A stretch of DNA of 64,000 nucleotides from Paracamarosporium sp. OC-R06-R3 (taxonomy: Eukaryota > Ascomycota > Dothideomycetes > Pleosporales > Didymosphaeriaceae): contig JACVRA010000052.1 in NCBI GenBank assembly GCA_019828545.1, positions 149,148 through 213,147 of the forward strand, given 5' to 3'. A model generated the notes under the pieces. That model made no database searches and was not told the DNA's origin. It saw nothing but the letters and a program-made list of their open reading frames with translations. Below are positions 1 to 11,066 of this stretch, piece by piece. Position 1 is the first letter of the stretch. The number at the start of each line of letters is the position of its first letter. The translations under genes were made by a program, and so were the position numbers.

Positions 1-454
1 CCGGATCGGGCTGTTCTGAATAAGAACTACACCTAAAAGGGTTAGACTATGGAGTACTCTAAATACAGCCGATCCCATCGTCAGTCCTCCTCCGAACAGC
101 CGCTTCCAGATACGTCATGGCCCGTCTCTTCTAGCAGGCGTCCTTGCACGAGGGCAGTGTGGGCAGCAGTTTGCGCATCCTTGATTACGTTCCTGCAAAA
201 GATCACAAGGGAGTCTGTGAGGATGGTTATTACTAGGATAGGTTATTTTAATGTGATCGACTATGCGGAAACAATAAACGACATAAACGAGCTAAGAGAG
301 AGCTGCATCTTTTGCGGGTCGTAGTCATGGCTTATAAAGTCCGGCGGCTACCCTTACGGTAATGAAGACATCGCACGATCAAAGGCTACATCTATACATT
401 CGCTTCCCCCATTCTGAATACCAACCCATCGAGAACAGTTCGACATTTGCGACC
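1..454. other. Leading intergenic region with TATA box
   Basis: No convincing gene is seen. An open frame at 49-324 has no recognisable domain and no supporting context. A TATAAA motif at 333-338 lies about 120 bases before the esterase start codon at 455 and is a plausible core promoter for it. Confidence 0.5.
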
Positions 455-1420
455 ATGAAGACTGCAAGTGCTATCACCCTTGGCTTCATTGCCGCCGCTT
501 CTGCCAATCCCCTCCGCTTCAACACCCACGTTGGAACCGGCACTCCAGGCTGTGGAAAGACTCATAACTCGGGATTCAACTCCAACCCAGACAGCCACAC
601 AATCACTTCTGGCGGTCGCAGCCGTACATATGGGGTCCGAGTCCCAGATGGATACAACGACGACACCAATAAGCCACGCAAAATCATCTTTGATTTCCAC
701 GGCCGTAATGGAAGCCCGGAAGACCAGTACAAAAACTCCAAATACGACTCGTACGACGCTGGAAAGGAGTACATTGGCGTCTACCCTGCAGGCGTGGACG
801 CCGCCTGGCAAGGCGCTCCATATGCTGTAGAAGGAGTAGACGATGTGTTGTTCGTCAAGGACTTGCTCGCACATATGCGCGACGAATATTGTATTGATGA
901 CAAGCATGTATATGCATCTGGCAAGAGCAATGGCGGAGGGTTCGTTGATACGCTGGCTTGCTCTGACGAGGGCGATGAGTTCGCTGCTTTCGCCATGGCG
1001 GCAGCAGCATTGTACGACGACACAAGCAAGGGCCGCTGCACGAAGAAGCGTGCTATCCTCGAAGCGCACGGCGGCGAAGATGCAACTATCCCCTACGACG
1101 GTGGGCACACTGGATCCGGCGGCGATGTCCCCAATGTCGACGACTGGGTCACTTGGTGGGGAGAGCGCGATGGATGTGTAGCGGACGCGGAGACGACTAC
1201 CGAGCAAGATGGATACAACACGACGACGTATTCGTGTAATGGTCTGGAGGATGTTGTCAAGCACTACAAGATCTTTGACCTGGGACACTGCTGGCCTTCC
1301 TCCACAGGCGACAACTCGGATGGGTCGCGCAGCTACTGCAAAGACCACTCGCTGGACTTCACGCCGAAGGTATTGGATTTCTTCAGCAAATGGGACTTGG
1401 TCAACGCACCCAAGAATTAG
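455..1420 (+). CDS. Secreted CE1-type esterase (feruloyl/acetylxylan esterase-like)
   Basis: Single-exon gene of 321 residues. The ATG at 455 is chosen over the in-frame ATG at 362 because it puts a signal peptide (MKTASAITLGFIAAASA) at the N-terminus. The mature protein starts with a cysteine-containing segment and an alpha/beta-hydrolase fold with the FDFHGRNGSPE oxyanion-type loop. The nucleophile elbow is GKSNGGG, followed by acidic and histidine candidates (GGEDATIPY; GHCWPS). This pattern fits fungal carbohydrate esterase family 1 (FaeC-like feruloyl esterases or acetylxylan esterases), which remove ester decorations from plant xylan outside the cell. Which acyl group is removed cannot be read from sequence. 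It converges on the membrane-protein gene downstream. A 385-residue antisense open frame over it is treated as a shadow. Confidence 0.86.
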   Translation: MKTASAITLGFIAAASANPLRFNTHVGTGTPGCGKTHNSGFNSNPDSHTITSGGRSRTYGVRVPDGYNDDTNKPRKIIFDFHGRNGSPEDQYKNSKYDSYDAGKEYIGVYPAGVDAAWQGAPYAVEGVDDVLFVKDLLAHMRDEYCIDDKHVYASGKSNGGGFVDTLACSDEGDEFAAFAMAAAALYDDTSKGRCTKKRAILEAHGGEDATIPYDGGHTGSGGDVPNVDDWVTWWGERDGCVADAETTTEQDGYNTTTYSCNGLEDVVKHYKIFDLGHCWPSSTGDNSDGSRSYCKDHSLDFTPKVLDFFSKWDLVNAPKN

Positions 1421-1765
1421 GGTAGCGGTGGAGATTATCTTGACATGCCTTCGTCCGGGCCTTGTTGAATTGTATATATTTTCGTAGATTTGTCCTGTGC
1501 ATTGGACGGCGTTGGCTCTTTTGTTCACTAGCTTTGCATTACATTGCATTGCTGTTTGCTATGGCTTTTTGTATCCTTATTACTATTATGCGTTATAACT
1601 AAGAGATACCTATAGAGAATACACCAAGATCTACAGACAGCCCGCATGGCGATCATGCATTCTATGAGTAATCTCCGTACATGTTGTCATGGTCGAGATA
1701 CCGTATTTCCAACAGTAATAGTACCTAATCCCGTCAATGACTGGCTTGTTAAACAGGCTATTATG
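1421..1765. other. Convergent 3' intergenic spacer
   Basis: Short spacer between two converging genes. It should hold both 3' untranslated regions; nothing else is seen. Confidence 0.5.
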
Positions 1766-3853
1766 TCACCCCATTCCGATACGCAAGTCGGTTATCTGGT
1801 CTAGTACCGCACTTGTGCTATACTCTCTCCCCGCAACTTCTAACCTGTCTCTCAGCGATACCGCGTTCCGCCTATCGTCCACCACATTCGTCAACACATG
1901 ATAGTCGATTACAGCGAAATCGCTCGTGTCAATGTCCTTCCAAGACAGCGCTCTTATCTTTGCAATTATGACAAAGGCCAACAACAGTCCCGCAACAGCC
2001 GCATACGCGTACACAGTCTCGCGACCGGGAATAGAACGCTTGTCAACAATGCAGTAAGAACCTTCCACATAGTTTTCAGGTGGTAGATTAGGTTGCTGTC
2101 TCGTACCATTTTCTGCTGCTATTGGTAAGAGGTAGGGCACGAGCTGTAAATACGTCGGTTGAAACAAGTACACAGGCAGCGTTACGAGGTTCCTCAACCA
2201 ATCTCTACCTATATTGAGTCCAGCCGTAGTATTGAACAACGATGACCACAACTGAACGCCGATAGTCTGCGTCAATAGATACTGCGCCGATCGGACGCCG
2301 TAAAACCTGGCATCGTCTCCATCATCACGATTTGGACGATACAGTATAACATCTAAAGCAGCGAAGAGTGCAGCTGATGTGATGTTCTGAGGTTGCGGAT
2401 CGGACAGGTCGGCGACGTCCAGGATGTCAAAGCCGGAGCGTGAGAAGGTGAGTGTAGCATTGCGGCGGTAGAAGCGGAAAAATGTTCCCCAATCATCTCT
2501 GCCTCCGGGATCCAGGCAGCTACCGTTGGTTGTGGAATAGCCACTTTGACAAGAGAGCCAGCCTGTCAAGTGTTCATGGTTAGTAACCAATTACGCGTGT
2601 GTGACAGTCTGTAGAGCTTACCTGCTGCGAGCAGGCCGTCAGGATTCCGCTCAGCAACACACATCAGTGTCGAATATTCGGTGGTTGCGTTCAACCCTCC
2701 ATATATCGCACAATCCTTGTTCTCTGAAAATGCTAGTGTTTCCACGCTAGAATCCCACATGTCCACTTGATAAAAGGGTGCATTTTCGATACGGAAACCT
2801 GCCATTCCAACGCTCTCGTTCGCCCTGGGAAATGGCCACGGAGTAACAGTTGAATACGGACCCGCTATCAAGTACGAATTACAGTTGTTATCAGGTTTAC
2901 AGGCCGGATCGATATGGTCAATTTGCCAGGATAGTGCGGGATCCTGAAGCATGACTTGAATATACCGCGAGACTAAAGGAGCGATGACAGCGCGAGTGGC
3001 GTTTGCGATGGCCGGGTCAAATGTGGCGAGGCCAGCGGATACATTCATCGACTTGACATTGAACATGATAGTTGTCTGGTCGATATCGGCTGTCTTTGAT
3101 CAGCTTGAGCGAGAGTAAGGAAACCAGAAGAATTGTACCCATGAGTATGATCCCGGGGCCAGGGATGAGAACAACGACGAACAACAGCCGCGCAAACGTC
3201 CACCTTGAATAGCTCCCATCTTTCCACCACTCTCTCCACTTCCTTTGCCTCGAAGTAACACCGTTTTCATTCGCTTGGACCACCTCTCGACCTCTCCAGA
3301 GTCTTACAGAGGCTCTCACTACCCATCTCCGAAATCTCCTCCACAAAAGCCTTCCCAAACCCTCTATGCCTGTACTCGACATGACACTCAAGAACCACTC
3401 TAGCTTTACGAACCCATGGTTTCGCTTTCTATCATTCAATTTCCGCCATACGATGGTATCGAACGTGTCTTCGACCGCAAAAGCGAAGCATATGTCACCT
3501 GCTTTGGCGAAGACAGCAAGGATCCAGGTTCCGAGGGAGGCAGATACGCGTCCGAGGAGCGCGTTTTGGTGAGGTGCGGACCAAGCGGTATAGAGAGTAA
3601 GACCGTAGATAGCGAGGCTAATAGTAGGACGGAACCAGTACTTGCCGATGTCCAAGAGAAGTCTGAAAGTGGATTTTGCGTTGCGCGTGAAGTTCTCAAA
3701 GAACTGCAGAAGAGAGCCCTTACTCGGTGGTGCAGACTGGTTTGATGCAGAGTTAGCGTTTCCATTAGTCACTGCTGGTTGAGGGAGACTAGCTCCATTC
3801 AAAACAGCATGCTGTAAAGGTAGGTTTTGGAGTGGGATAGTCGATCCGTTCAT
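1766..3853 (-). CDS. Unknown fungal membrane glycoprotein, 3 exons
   Basis: Three exons: 3853-3139, 3089-2622 and 2562-1766, joined by introns of 49 and 59 bases. The joined frame gives 659 residues. The ATG at 3853 is the first true ATG; further upstream the frame only has GTG. Hydrophobic segments sit at about residues 76-92, 107-127 and 219-238, and one near 577-598 just before a cytosolic tail of about 60 residues. Between them is a long region with many Asn-X-Ser/Thr sites and paired cysteines (CKPDNNC, CAIYGG, CQSG, GSC), so it is probably a luminal or extracellular glycosylated domain. I do not recognise the family. The overall plan (membrane segments, large glycosylated domain, final membrane segment) recurs in uncharacterised fungal proteins. 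Function is unknown. Confidence 0.75.
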
Positions 3854-4353
3854 GGCAGCAATTTGGAGTCTCACATAGCCTGTCACTTTCTAGCGCAAAC
3901 ATCATATATCTAGGACTCGGATATAATGCACGGCTCTGCTCTCAGGTTGTATGTTCGGAGGACGCGCTGGCGTGCTCGACCTCGTCTAGCCCTGCGCTCG
4001 ACATACGAGCCATTACCCTGTCGGCATCAGCTGTCAGCGCCACAACAGCCGCATTCAGTATCGAATCGGACTGTTTTGGAAACTATTTCCTTAACTCCAT
4101 ATCTGATAACAATGACCTTGTTGGCTGATAAATATAACTAACTTCCTACGCGAGGCAAGGAGAGTTTATACTATCGTCGCTTGTCTGCTTTGCCGCTATA
4201 ATACGAGATTGTTGATCTTGTGGCCACTCATCAGCAGCGCTTTGATCTCCAACCATATTTTGCTCTGATATTTCGCAAAGTCAGAGTCATCCTTGCTATC
4301 TAACACAAGCCCGTCAACAATATATTCTTCTCTCTCCATCTCAGCTTGTCATC
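3854..4353. other. Divergent promoter region
   Basis: About 500 bases between the start codons of the membrane glycoprotein and the GPI-type surface protein, which are transcribed away from each other. No RNA gene or repeat is visible. Confidence 0.5.
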
Positions 4354-4851
4354 ATGTTAATTGCAGTGTTTCTAATCCTTGTCGTATCATCCGCTAATGC
4401 GACTTTCCAAGCTGCAAAGCGATCTATACGCGATACCTGTGGGTTCTCTCCTGTTGACTGTGGAAATGGCTGGTGCTGCTTCGCTGCCATGAAGTGCATC
4501 CCCGGTGACCCTCCCATATGCCAGGACCTTCTTATTCCAGATTTCACCATTGAGGCGGGACCGTACAGCAGTCTAGATCTAGGTCAACTGACAAGTCTGG
4601 GACTCACGATAAGCACATTTCCACGGACGACTTTGACAGCAACCACTGCATTACCGACGTATTCGGACAACGAAGTGGAAACAACTACAGGTGCTAGAAG
4701 TTTGTTCTTCACAAAACCGACGGCTGTTGAGACTACGGTGACAACGTCCTCGACGGATTCGACGGCTGCCGCTGCCTCGCCTACTTTGCACCCGATTCTT
4801 GCCGTTGGAGGAATTGCTGCGGCCTATGCAGGGCTTTTGATGAGAAATTGA
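4354..4851 (+). CDS. Small cysteine-rich GPI-anchored-type surface protein
   Basis: Single exon, 165 residues. It has an N-terminal signal peptide (MLIAVFLILVVSSANA), then a short cysteine-rich module (TCGFSPVDCGNGWCC ... MKCIPGDPPIC) with about seven cysteines in 35 residues. A Ser/Thr-rich stalk follows, ending in a hydrophobic tail (LAVGGIAAAYAGLLM) with almost nothing after it. Signal peptide, Ser/Thr stalk and terminal hydrophobic tail are the usual layout of a fungal GPI-anchored wall or membrane protein, so placement at the cell surface is inferred. No enzymatic motif is present. It could be an adhesin-like or effector-like protein; the sequence does not decide. Confidence 0.72.
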   Translation: MLIAVFLILVVSSANATFQAAKRSIRDTCGFSPVDCGNGWCCFAAMKCIPGDPPICQDLLIPDFTIEAGPYSSLDLGQLTSLGLTISTFPRTTLTATTALPTYSDNEVETTTGARSLFFTKPTAVETTVTTSSTDSTAAAASPTLHPILAVGGIAAAYAGLLMRN

Positions 4852-5168
4852 GGTAGGTAACGTATCGGGGCGTTCAATGAGAGACATAAGGACTAATTTC
4901 AATAGTGAGTCGGGAAAATACGAATGCTTCGGCAATTGAAAGTTTTATGATGATCCGTGCTATAGCTGCCTACACGTGTTACCACCTGGATCTACATCAA
5001 CACCACCGATATTCGTGTGCTATAGTTGGTACAGTGTGTACGACACCGTATCACAGTATCATATTCCAGCGAGGTCGTGAGTATTGAAGTATGTAGCGTA
5101 CACCTTCATTCTCTGTGCTTCTTTCAATATGGTATCTTTGTGTTCGTACGCAGTACGGATCAGATAAG
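4852..5168. other. Intergenic stretch before the gap
   Basis: No gene recognised. Its end is cut by the run of N. Confidence 0.45.
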
Positions 5169-5230
5169 NNNNNNNNNNNNNNNNNNNNNNNNNNNNNNNN
5201 NNNNNNNNNNNNNNNNNNNNNNNNNNNNNN
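5169..5230. other. Assembly gap (62 N)
   Basis: Run of unresolved bases. Open frames crossing it are artefacts of translating N. The palindromic element about 90 bases to the right suggests that repeated or hairpin-forming DNA may have broken the assembly here. Confidence 0.98.
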
Positions 5231-5315
5231 TGCTCAGCTAGCTAGAGTCCATTCAACACTTTGCGTATTATCCTCTTCGCAGTTTGGCAGTTTGTATCGA
5301 GTACTGCGATGGTCG

Positions 5316-5406
5316 ACTACGAAGGAGCTCGTTTTTCTTGACTATTCAGCCTGAGTGGCCTTAGTGCTGTGACTGGATAGTCAATAGAAGCAAGCTCCTT
5401 CGTAGT
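5316..5406. mobile_element. MITE-like imperfect palindrome with TA ends
   Basis: The arm starting ACTACGAAGGAGCT at 5316 is matched in reverse complement by the arm ending at 5406. About 34 bases per arm pair with five mismatches, mostly T against C. The centre is roughly 20 unpaired bases. The outermost conserved bases include TA on both sides, as expected if a Tc1/mariner-type element had duplicated a TA target. There is no coding capacity. A miniature inverted-repeat element or the folded remnant of a DNA transposon is the simplest reading; a transcribed hairpin is an alternative. Confidence 0.55.
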
Positions 5407-6582
5407 ATTAATGACACTTGACCAGCTTTTTACCTGGCACCTTCGTTTGCTCGCTAGCGATACATTTTGACTCTGTCAGCTTTTGGATGATTCATCATTG
5501 ATACTTGGATCTATTTCGATTGATCTATATTTGAGCGACATCCGCATATCGAAGCACGCAGAGATCAAGGATTGTGGGAAGCGGTAACATCGAACACGAA
5601 TTTGCTCGTTGTTTCTGATGGCCATATACACTGGACAAATTACCGCCGCGAGGACCAGGTTCAACGACTGACGGCAGAAAGCTGTGAAGACGACATGGCG
5701 ATCTTGAGAGTGTATAATTCCGCTCGTACATCGCCGCACTGGACCAATCGTGGTGATGCCTCGTGCTAGTTGATATCAGTATGGAAACCATGACATCATC
5801 CCAATTAAAGTAGCACTTATGGTGCTATCGAACTACGTCATCACTTGCGGTCGCCCAGGCATATGTCGTGGATTTTCCGATTGTGGAGTTTGTTCCGAAA
5901 TGCCGACAGCCAGCGTATCGCCGCATTCGCGGTTCTAGCCTACCAAGGATATTGTCGCTCCATACAGTATGGCAGTACAGTCATAGTAGTATATCCATAG
6001 AAGACAAATTGAAGAGTCTAATGTGAACTGAAACAATTTGACAGAAACAACGGTTCCGCTGAATTCGAAACACGCTATGCTAAAGCTCGTGCGACCTAGC
6101 TATACCATGTTTCAATTGTGCCACAATGCCACCCAGGTGAACAACGCAATGGAAGTGCGAATCTCCGCCCCGAACGAACATAGTTCCTCACTTTTCAAGC
6201 ATCAGCAAACATGCGACAAATACTTATGTTTCGTACGGCTGCTACAGCTTAAGACCCTTTCGGACCGGTCCGTTGCCGCGCTCCTAGCCCGCCGAAGATG
6301 CGCATCTAGAACCGTACTAAATGTAACCACCAGCCTAAGGGGCCTAGAGCCCAGCGCCTAGCGTTAGGGATAACCAAAGGTAGTGAGGCGCTGTCACAAG
6401 TTTCCACATGCCTTCCTCGTTTGTCTAGGCGCTCATATCCATACCGTGCGAGATGCCGTGGCATGCCAACAATTGTTCGTCGTCTGCCCATACCCATCTT
6501 GTGTCCTCGATAACGGCTACAACGTCTGCGAAGCTGGAGCGCTGGCTGTCATCAAATTTCAGACAACCTAGAGCTGCGCACA
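5407..6582. other. Gene-poor stretch before the permease
   Basis: Only short unrelated open frames on both strands; no domain, tRNA or repeat array recognised. The last few hundred bases should hold the permease promoter. Confidence 0.5.
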
Positions 6583-8322
6583 ATGGCAGGGATACAGCAA
6601 GAGAAGAACGTAACGGGCAGACAGATTGCGACCAGCACAGATAAAGATCATGTTTCCTCATCCTCGAATATCCACCACCAATCCGCTAGCTCTCATCATG
6701 CGGCCAACGACGACGACACGCAAAGCGACACAAGGGACATGATTCGCATGGGCAAAGTTTCGGAGCTACGCAGAAACTACCGACCTTTGAGCAGTCTCGC
6801 TTTTACAGTAATCATCCAAGGTACTTGGGAGGTTCTTTTGACGGCGACTACCCAGGGACTGGTAGATGGTGGGCCAGCAGGTTTGATATGGTCCTATATC
6901 TGGACCTTCACCGGCTTCACTTTTATTGTTGCTTCGCTGGCTGAGATGGCATCAATGGCACCTACTGCCGGTGGACAGTACCACTGGGTGTCGGGGTTCT
7001 CGCCTCCATCGGTGCAAAAGCCCTTCAGCTTCTTCATTGGTTGGATGTCAACTCTCTCCTGGCAAGCCGGTACAGCTTCGGGCCCATACCTTGTAGGCAC
7101 ACTCATCCAGGCCTGTGCCATTGTTGTTTACCCTGATTTTGCGCCAACCGGTTGGCAAGGAACGCTAATGGTCATTGCCATCACATTTCTGGTTTGGGTG
7201 TTGAACATCTGGGGCGCGAATTTGATGCCACTATTTCAGAACATGATGCTGGTGCTCCACATCATCGGCTTTCTCGTCATCGTCATAGTGCTGTGGGCTC
7301 TCTCACCTCGCACACCAGCTAAAGTCACGTTCACCGATTTCACAAATGATGGTGGTTGGAATTCAATGGGCCTGGCATTGATGGTTGGGCAGATATCTGC
7401 AATATATGCCTGTATCAGTGAGTAGCCTGGTGTTCGCATGTAACAATTTGTCTGTCACTAACGAAAAATAGGCACCGACGCAGCTGCGCACATGTCAGAA
7501 GAAACCAAAGATGCTGGAAAGACCGTCCCACGGGCTATGCTAGGAGCCTATTTTTTGAACGGCGCCTTGGGCTTAGTGTTTCTCATCACTTACATGTTCA
7601 TGATGACCGACGTGACGACAGCTCTGGAGGATGCGACTGGATACCCGCACATTTGGGTGTTCAGTCAGGCGGTCCCGAAAGGAGCTGTTGTTGTACTAAA
7701 CGTTATTCCAACCGTGCTTATCTTTGCGGGTACGCTCTCCTTCAACTTATCCACATCAAGGCAGACGTGGGCTTTTGCAAGAGATGAAGGGCTTCCATTC
7801 AGTGCATGGCTAGGAAAGGTACATAAGGATCTCCATGTACCGGTCAACGCCATCACTTTGACTTGTATTGTCACTGTGCTGTTATCTCTGATCAACATCG
7901 GGTCCAACGCAGCCTTCAATGCTAGTACGTCGACGATATAACTTCCGTTCATAAAACGGTCAGCTAACCTACAGATAGTCATCTCACTCAACGTAGTCTC
8001 GCTCATGATTACCTACATGTTCAGCATTGGGGCCGTCCTATACCGTCGCATCTACCAACCCGAGCTACTACCGCGCTGCAGATGGTCACTTGGACGCTTT
8101 GGTATTCTTGTCAATAGTGTCGGACTTCTCTACGCCACTCATTCCTTTTTCTGGAGTTTCTGGCCAAATGCAACGCCGACTACGTTGGAAGACTTCAATT
8201 GGGCTGTCGTCATGTTCGTTTTCGTTGCGGTTATGTCTCTCGTAGACTATGTTGTCAGAGCAAGGAAGGTATATACGGGGCCTGTGGTTTTGGTAGAGGG
8301 GTGGCGGGACTCTAATAATTAG
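6583..8322 (+). CDS. APC-superfamily amino acid/choline permease
   Basis: Three exons, 6583-7417, 7472-7924 and 7979-8322, with two 54-base introns; the joined frame gives 543 residues. A polar N-terminal tail of about 65 residues precedes the first membrane helix (LSSLAFTVIIQGTWEVLL). About twelve helices follow, spread through the three exons. Family hallmarks include MASMAPTAGGQYHWVS after helix 2 and the cytosolic loop that reads DAAAHMSEETKDAGKTVPRAM once intron 1 is removed. This is the fungal amino acid/choline transporter group that contains choline, GABA and other amine permeases. It should sit in the plasma membrane and import by proton coupling. Substrate specificity cannot be assigned. 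Confidence 0.9.
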
Positions 8323-9098
8323 AATACGCACGTCCTTTTGCTTCCTAGTAGTAACAAGGGACACTATATTAGTAGTTAGGAATAGATATGCGTCTAGATC
8401 CTACTATTTCGTCTATAATAAGTAATCTTTAATACGTATATAGTAGTACGACGTATCGTACCAATATTTGTGCGAGGAACATCAAAGCCTGAGTAATACA
8501 ATTATTGAGAGGAAAGTAATAAGCAGGGCTAAAGAGACAAGAAGGGTTTGTGCATGACTAGGGACTGAAGGCATGAGAACCAGTTAAGAAGGAATATATA
8601 TACACGTTGAAAAGAACGACGAATTAAAAAGGTAAGAGCGTTAAGCAGGAAAGTAGAGACTAGCTAACGAAAGATCAGATATCGAGGTTTTAGATCACGT
8701 AGACTAGCGGCAGATCATTTACGAAGACCGATATACTATAAGCGAACTTGATTGTTCGACTAGAGGTTGGTACCAACCGTAAGTGCTGATGAACCACCCA
8801 AACGTACGAGGCAACAGGGACGCGCGTTCTAGTGACGAGGAAGTTCGATCGGCAATGCATCGCGCTGTTGCCTGGATGCATCAATAAAAGGAATAATATT
8901 CGGAATAGAAATTACAAGTCATGCCGAGCGTCGGTATGACAAGGCCAGGGTGATTACAGGCTGGTAGTTCAGGCTAACCCTAACTAGATAGCCACTGCGG
9001 AATACGAGCAATACTTCAGCGAGCCGAGCAAACTACATAAGAGGAACGAAACCCTACCGATTTTATCATTTACCATATCAACTGTTCAAACTAACAAA
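8323..9098. other. AT-rich gene-free stretch, possibly a decayed repeat
   Basis: The first 350 bases are strongly AT-rich with many TA dinucleotides and no open frame of note. This is the look of sequence mutated by repeat-induced point mutation. No terminal repeats or transposon domains could be recognised, so its origin as a mobile element is only a suggestion. Confidence 0.35.
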
Positions 9099-10390
9099 AT
9101 GGCACACATCCTTGTCATTGGGCAAGTGGAACGACATCTCATCGTGGTCAGATCTACTAACAATGAGCAGCGCTGGGGTTATCGGTCTGCAAACCGCAAA
9201 CGACCTCCTCGATAAGGGATATAAAGTGACCGTCCTCGCGAAACACTGGCCAGGAGATGAGAGTATTGAGTACACATCACCGTGGTGAGTATGTCATGCG
9301 CATCGGATACTACAAGTCAGTGCTAAATGATGTAGGGCCGGAGCAATATGGCATACGCAGGCCTTGCCAGAACAGGTAGAGCTATGTGATTGGCTGACAC
9401 AGTGCTACAAGCATTGGATGCATATTGTGGAGAGCAATACCGAAGAAGCGGAGAAGATGGGTATACAGGTACGCGAATCCACTTGGTGACCTGTTTTTCA
9501 ATCACTCATTGTATATAGTGTGTACCCATAATGAAATACTCGTGGGTAACGCGTGCCAGACAAACGAGATACTGAGACACTAAAACAAATCTAGGGTTGA
9601 TGAAGGGAACGATCCTACATCACCTCAGATGTGGTATTCCCAACTTGTAAAGGACTTTTCCATCATCCCTGCCTCAGATCTACCGCCAAATGGCCCAAAG
9701 AGTGGTGTTTCTTATACGACCGTCGTTATCAATCCAACCAAATATCTCACCTACCTACTCAACCGAGCGAAGTCCCTTGGCGCCAAAACAGTCACCGCTT
9801 CATTACCTGCTTCAACCTCTTTTCCAGATACTATCTCCACAGCTCTCAGCTACCTCGATGGAGAAGCTATCAAACTGGTAATCAATTGCACTGGCCTTGG
9901 AGCATCAAAACTCTGCGACGAGAACATGTTTCCTGTTCGCGGACAGACCCTCCTTGTCCGCATCGAACCACCCCCATCAGAAGCCCGCATATCAGTCTGG
10001 GATAGCACACCTGTAACGTATGTCGTCCCGCGACCTCTAACTTCCTTCTCTCCTGAGCCTTCAAATGCAACCTATTTTATCGGTGGCACCAATGACAATG
10101 ATAACTGGGACCATGAGCCCACACCCGAGATATCACAAGGTATTCTGGAGAGAGTGAAGAAGATTATCATAGGTTGGGCAAGCGAGGATACGAAAATTGA
10201 GGTCTTGAGGGAGCAGGTTGGTCTGAGACCGGGGAGGAAGGGTGGACCGAGGATAGAGATCGAAGAGGTAGATATGGGGGAAAGGAAGATGAAAGTTGTA
10301 CATCAGTATGGGCATGGGGGCGCGGGGTTTCAGATCTCGATTGGTACTGTGAGGAAAGCTTTGGGTCTTGTGGAGAAAGCTTTGGGGTGA
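9099..10390 (+). CDS. D-amino-acid oxidase (FAD-dependent), 5 exons
   Basis: Exons 9099-9121, 9171-9284, 9336-9468, 9519-9541 and 9595-10390 join to 362 residues, the usual size of fungal D-amino-acid oxidase. Joined exons 1 and 2 create the FAD-binding VIGAGVIGL motif (glycines near residues 8-13). Exons 2 and 3 join across YTSPWAGA, a family signature. Later come VINCTGLGAS and, near the end, HQYGHGGAGFQ, the C-terminal DAO signature. The enzyme deaminates D-amino acids to 2-oxo acids with release of ammonia and hydrogen peroxide. It is normally peroxisomal, but no SKL-type tripeptide is seen (the end is EKALG). Intron 1 begins with GC rather than GT, and two exons are only 23 bases long. 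Confidence 0.88.
9122..9170 (+). other. GC-AG intron in the D-amino-acid oxidase gene
   Basis: The donor reads GCAAGT after exon base 9121. The branch site CTACTAAC and the acceptor GAGCAG are both good. A GT donor four bases later would put exon 2 out of frame and destroy the FAD-binding motif, so the GC donor is the only one that fits. Confidence 0.75.
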
Positions 10391-11066
10391 GACGGGGAGT
10401 TTTCACGTGCATGCTAAGCCGTATATCTTTGTAAGCTTGATGGGCGTGTGAAATGGTAAAGAGTTGTGAAGCGCAGGGCTAAGGGCATGCTGTACTTCCT
10501 TGATAGTATAACTACAGCATGAGACTAGTGCTTCGTGATTAGAGATTCAATTTTCAAAGTGCTAGTTTACTAGTCATATAACCTTGTGAGTGACAGACTG
10601 CTAAGCTGTGCAACTAATTTGTGTTTAAAACCAACGAATGCATTTAAGAACATCGGTATGTAACTCTTCAAGCAGATGCAGATCCAATATCAAGTGAAAC
10701 TTATGTGCCATTCGCGAACAGTACGGAATTCACATTCAACGTCAAAGCAGAGAAGCGGCCGTCAAGTGAATATTACTTCGTACTACGAAATGAATTCCAA
10801 TCGCTCAGAACCGTAGGCGCCGCGCAAATTCTTGCCTGTGTTAATTAGCAACCAAGCCTCATGGAGCATCAACATCATCTCTTTCACTTTACTTTCACCA
10901 CGGTCCTTTTCTTTCACTTCCACCCAGAGCGTCCCTATATTACGGCGCTCTTTCTTGCCCAGAAACCAAACTCCATTACTACACAAACGCTAAACAAATG
11001 CACATCGCACCACACCACACCACCTACAACCGCTTGATCACATTGAAGAAAGACCTATCCCACAAG
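10391..11066. other. Intergenic spacer
   Basis: No gene recognised. An in-frame ATG at 10998 lies upstream of the next gene and could extend it by 23 residues. Confidence 0.45.

Noticed and set aside
392..1549. 385-residue open frame antisense to the esterase
   Set aside because: It mirrors the third-position GC bias of the real gene, has no domain, and the sense strand has a signal peptide and catalytic motifs.
5026..5354. Open frames running through the N run
   Set aside because: They exist only because N codons are translated as X.
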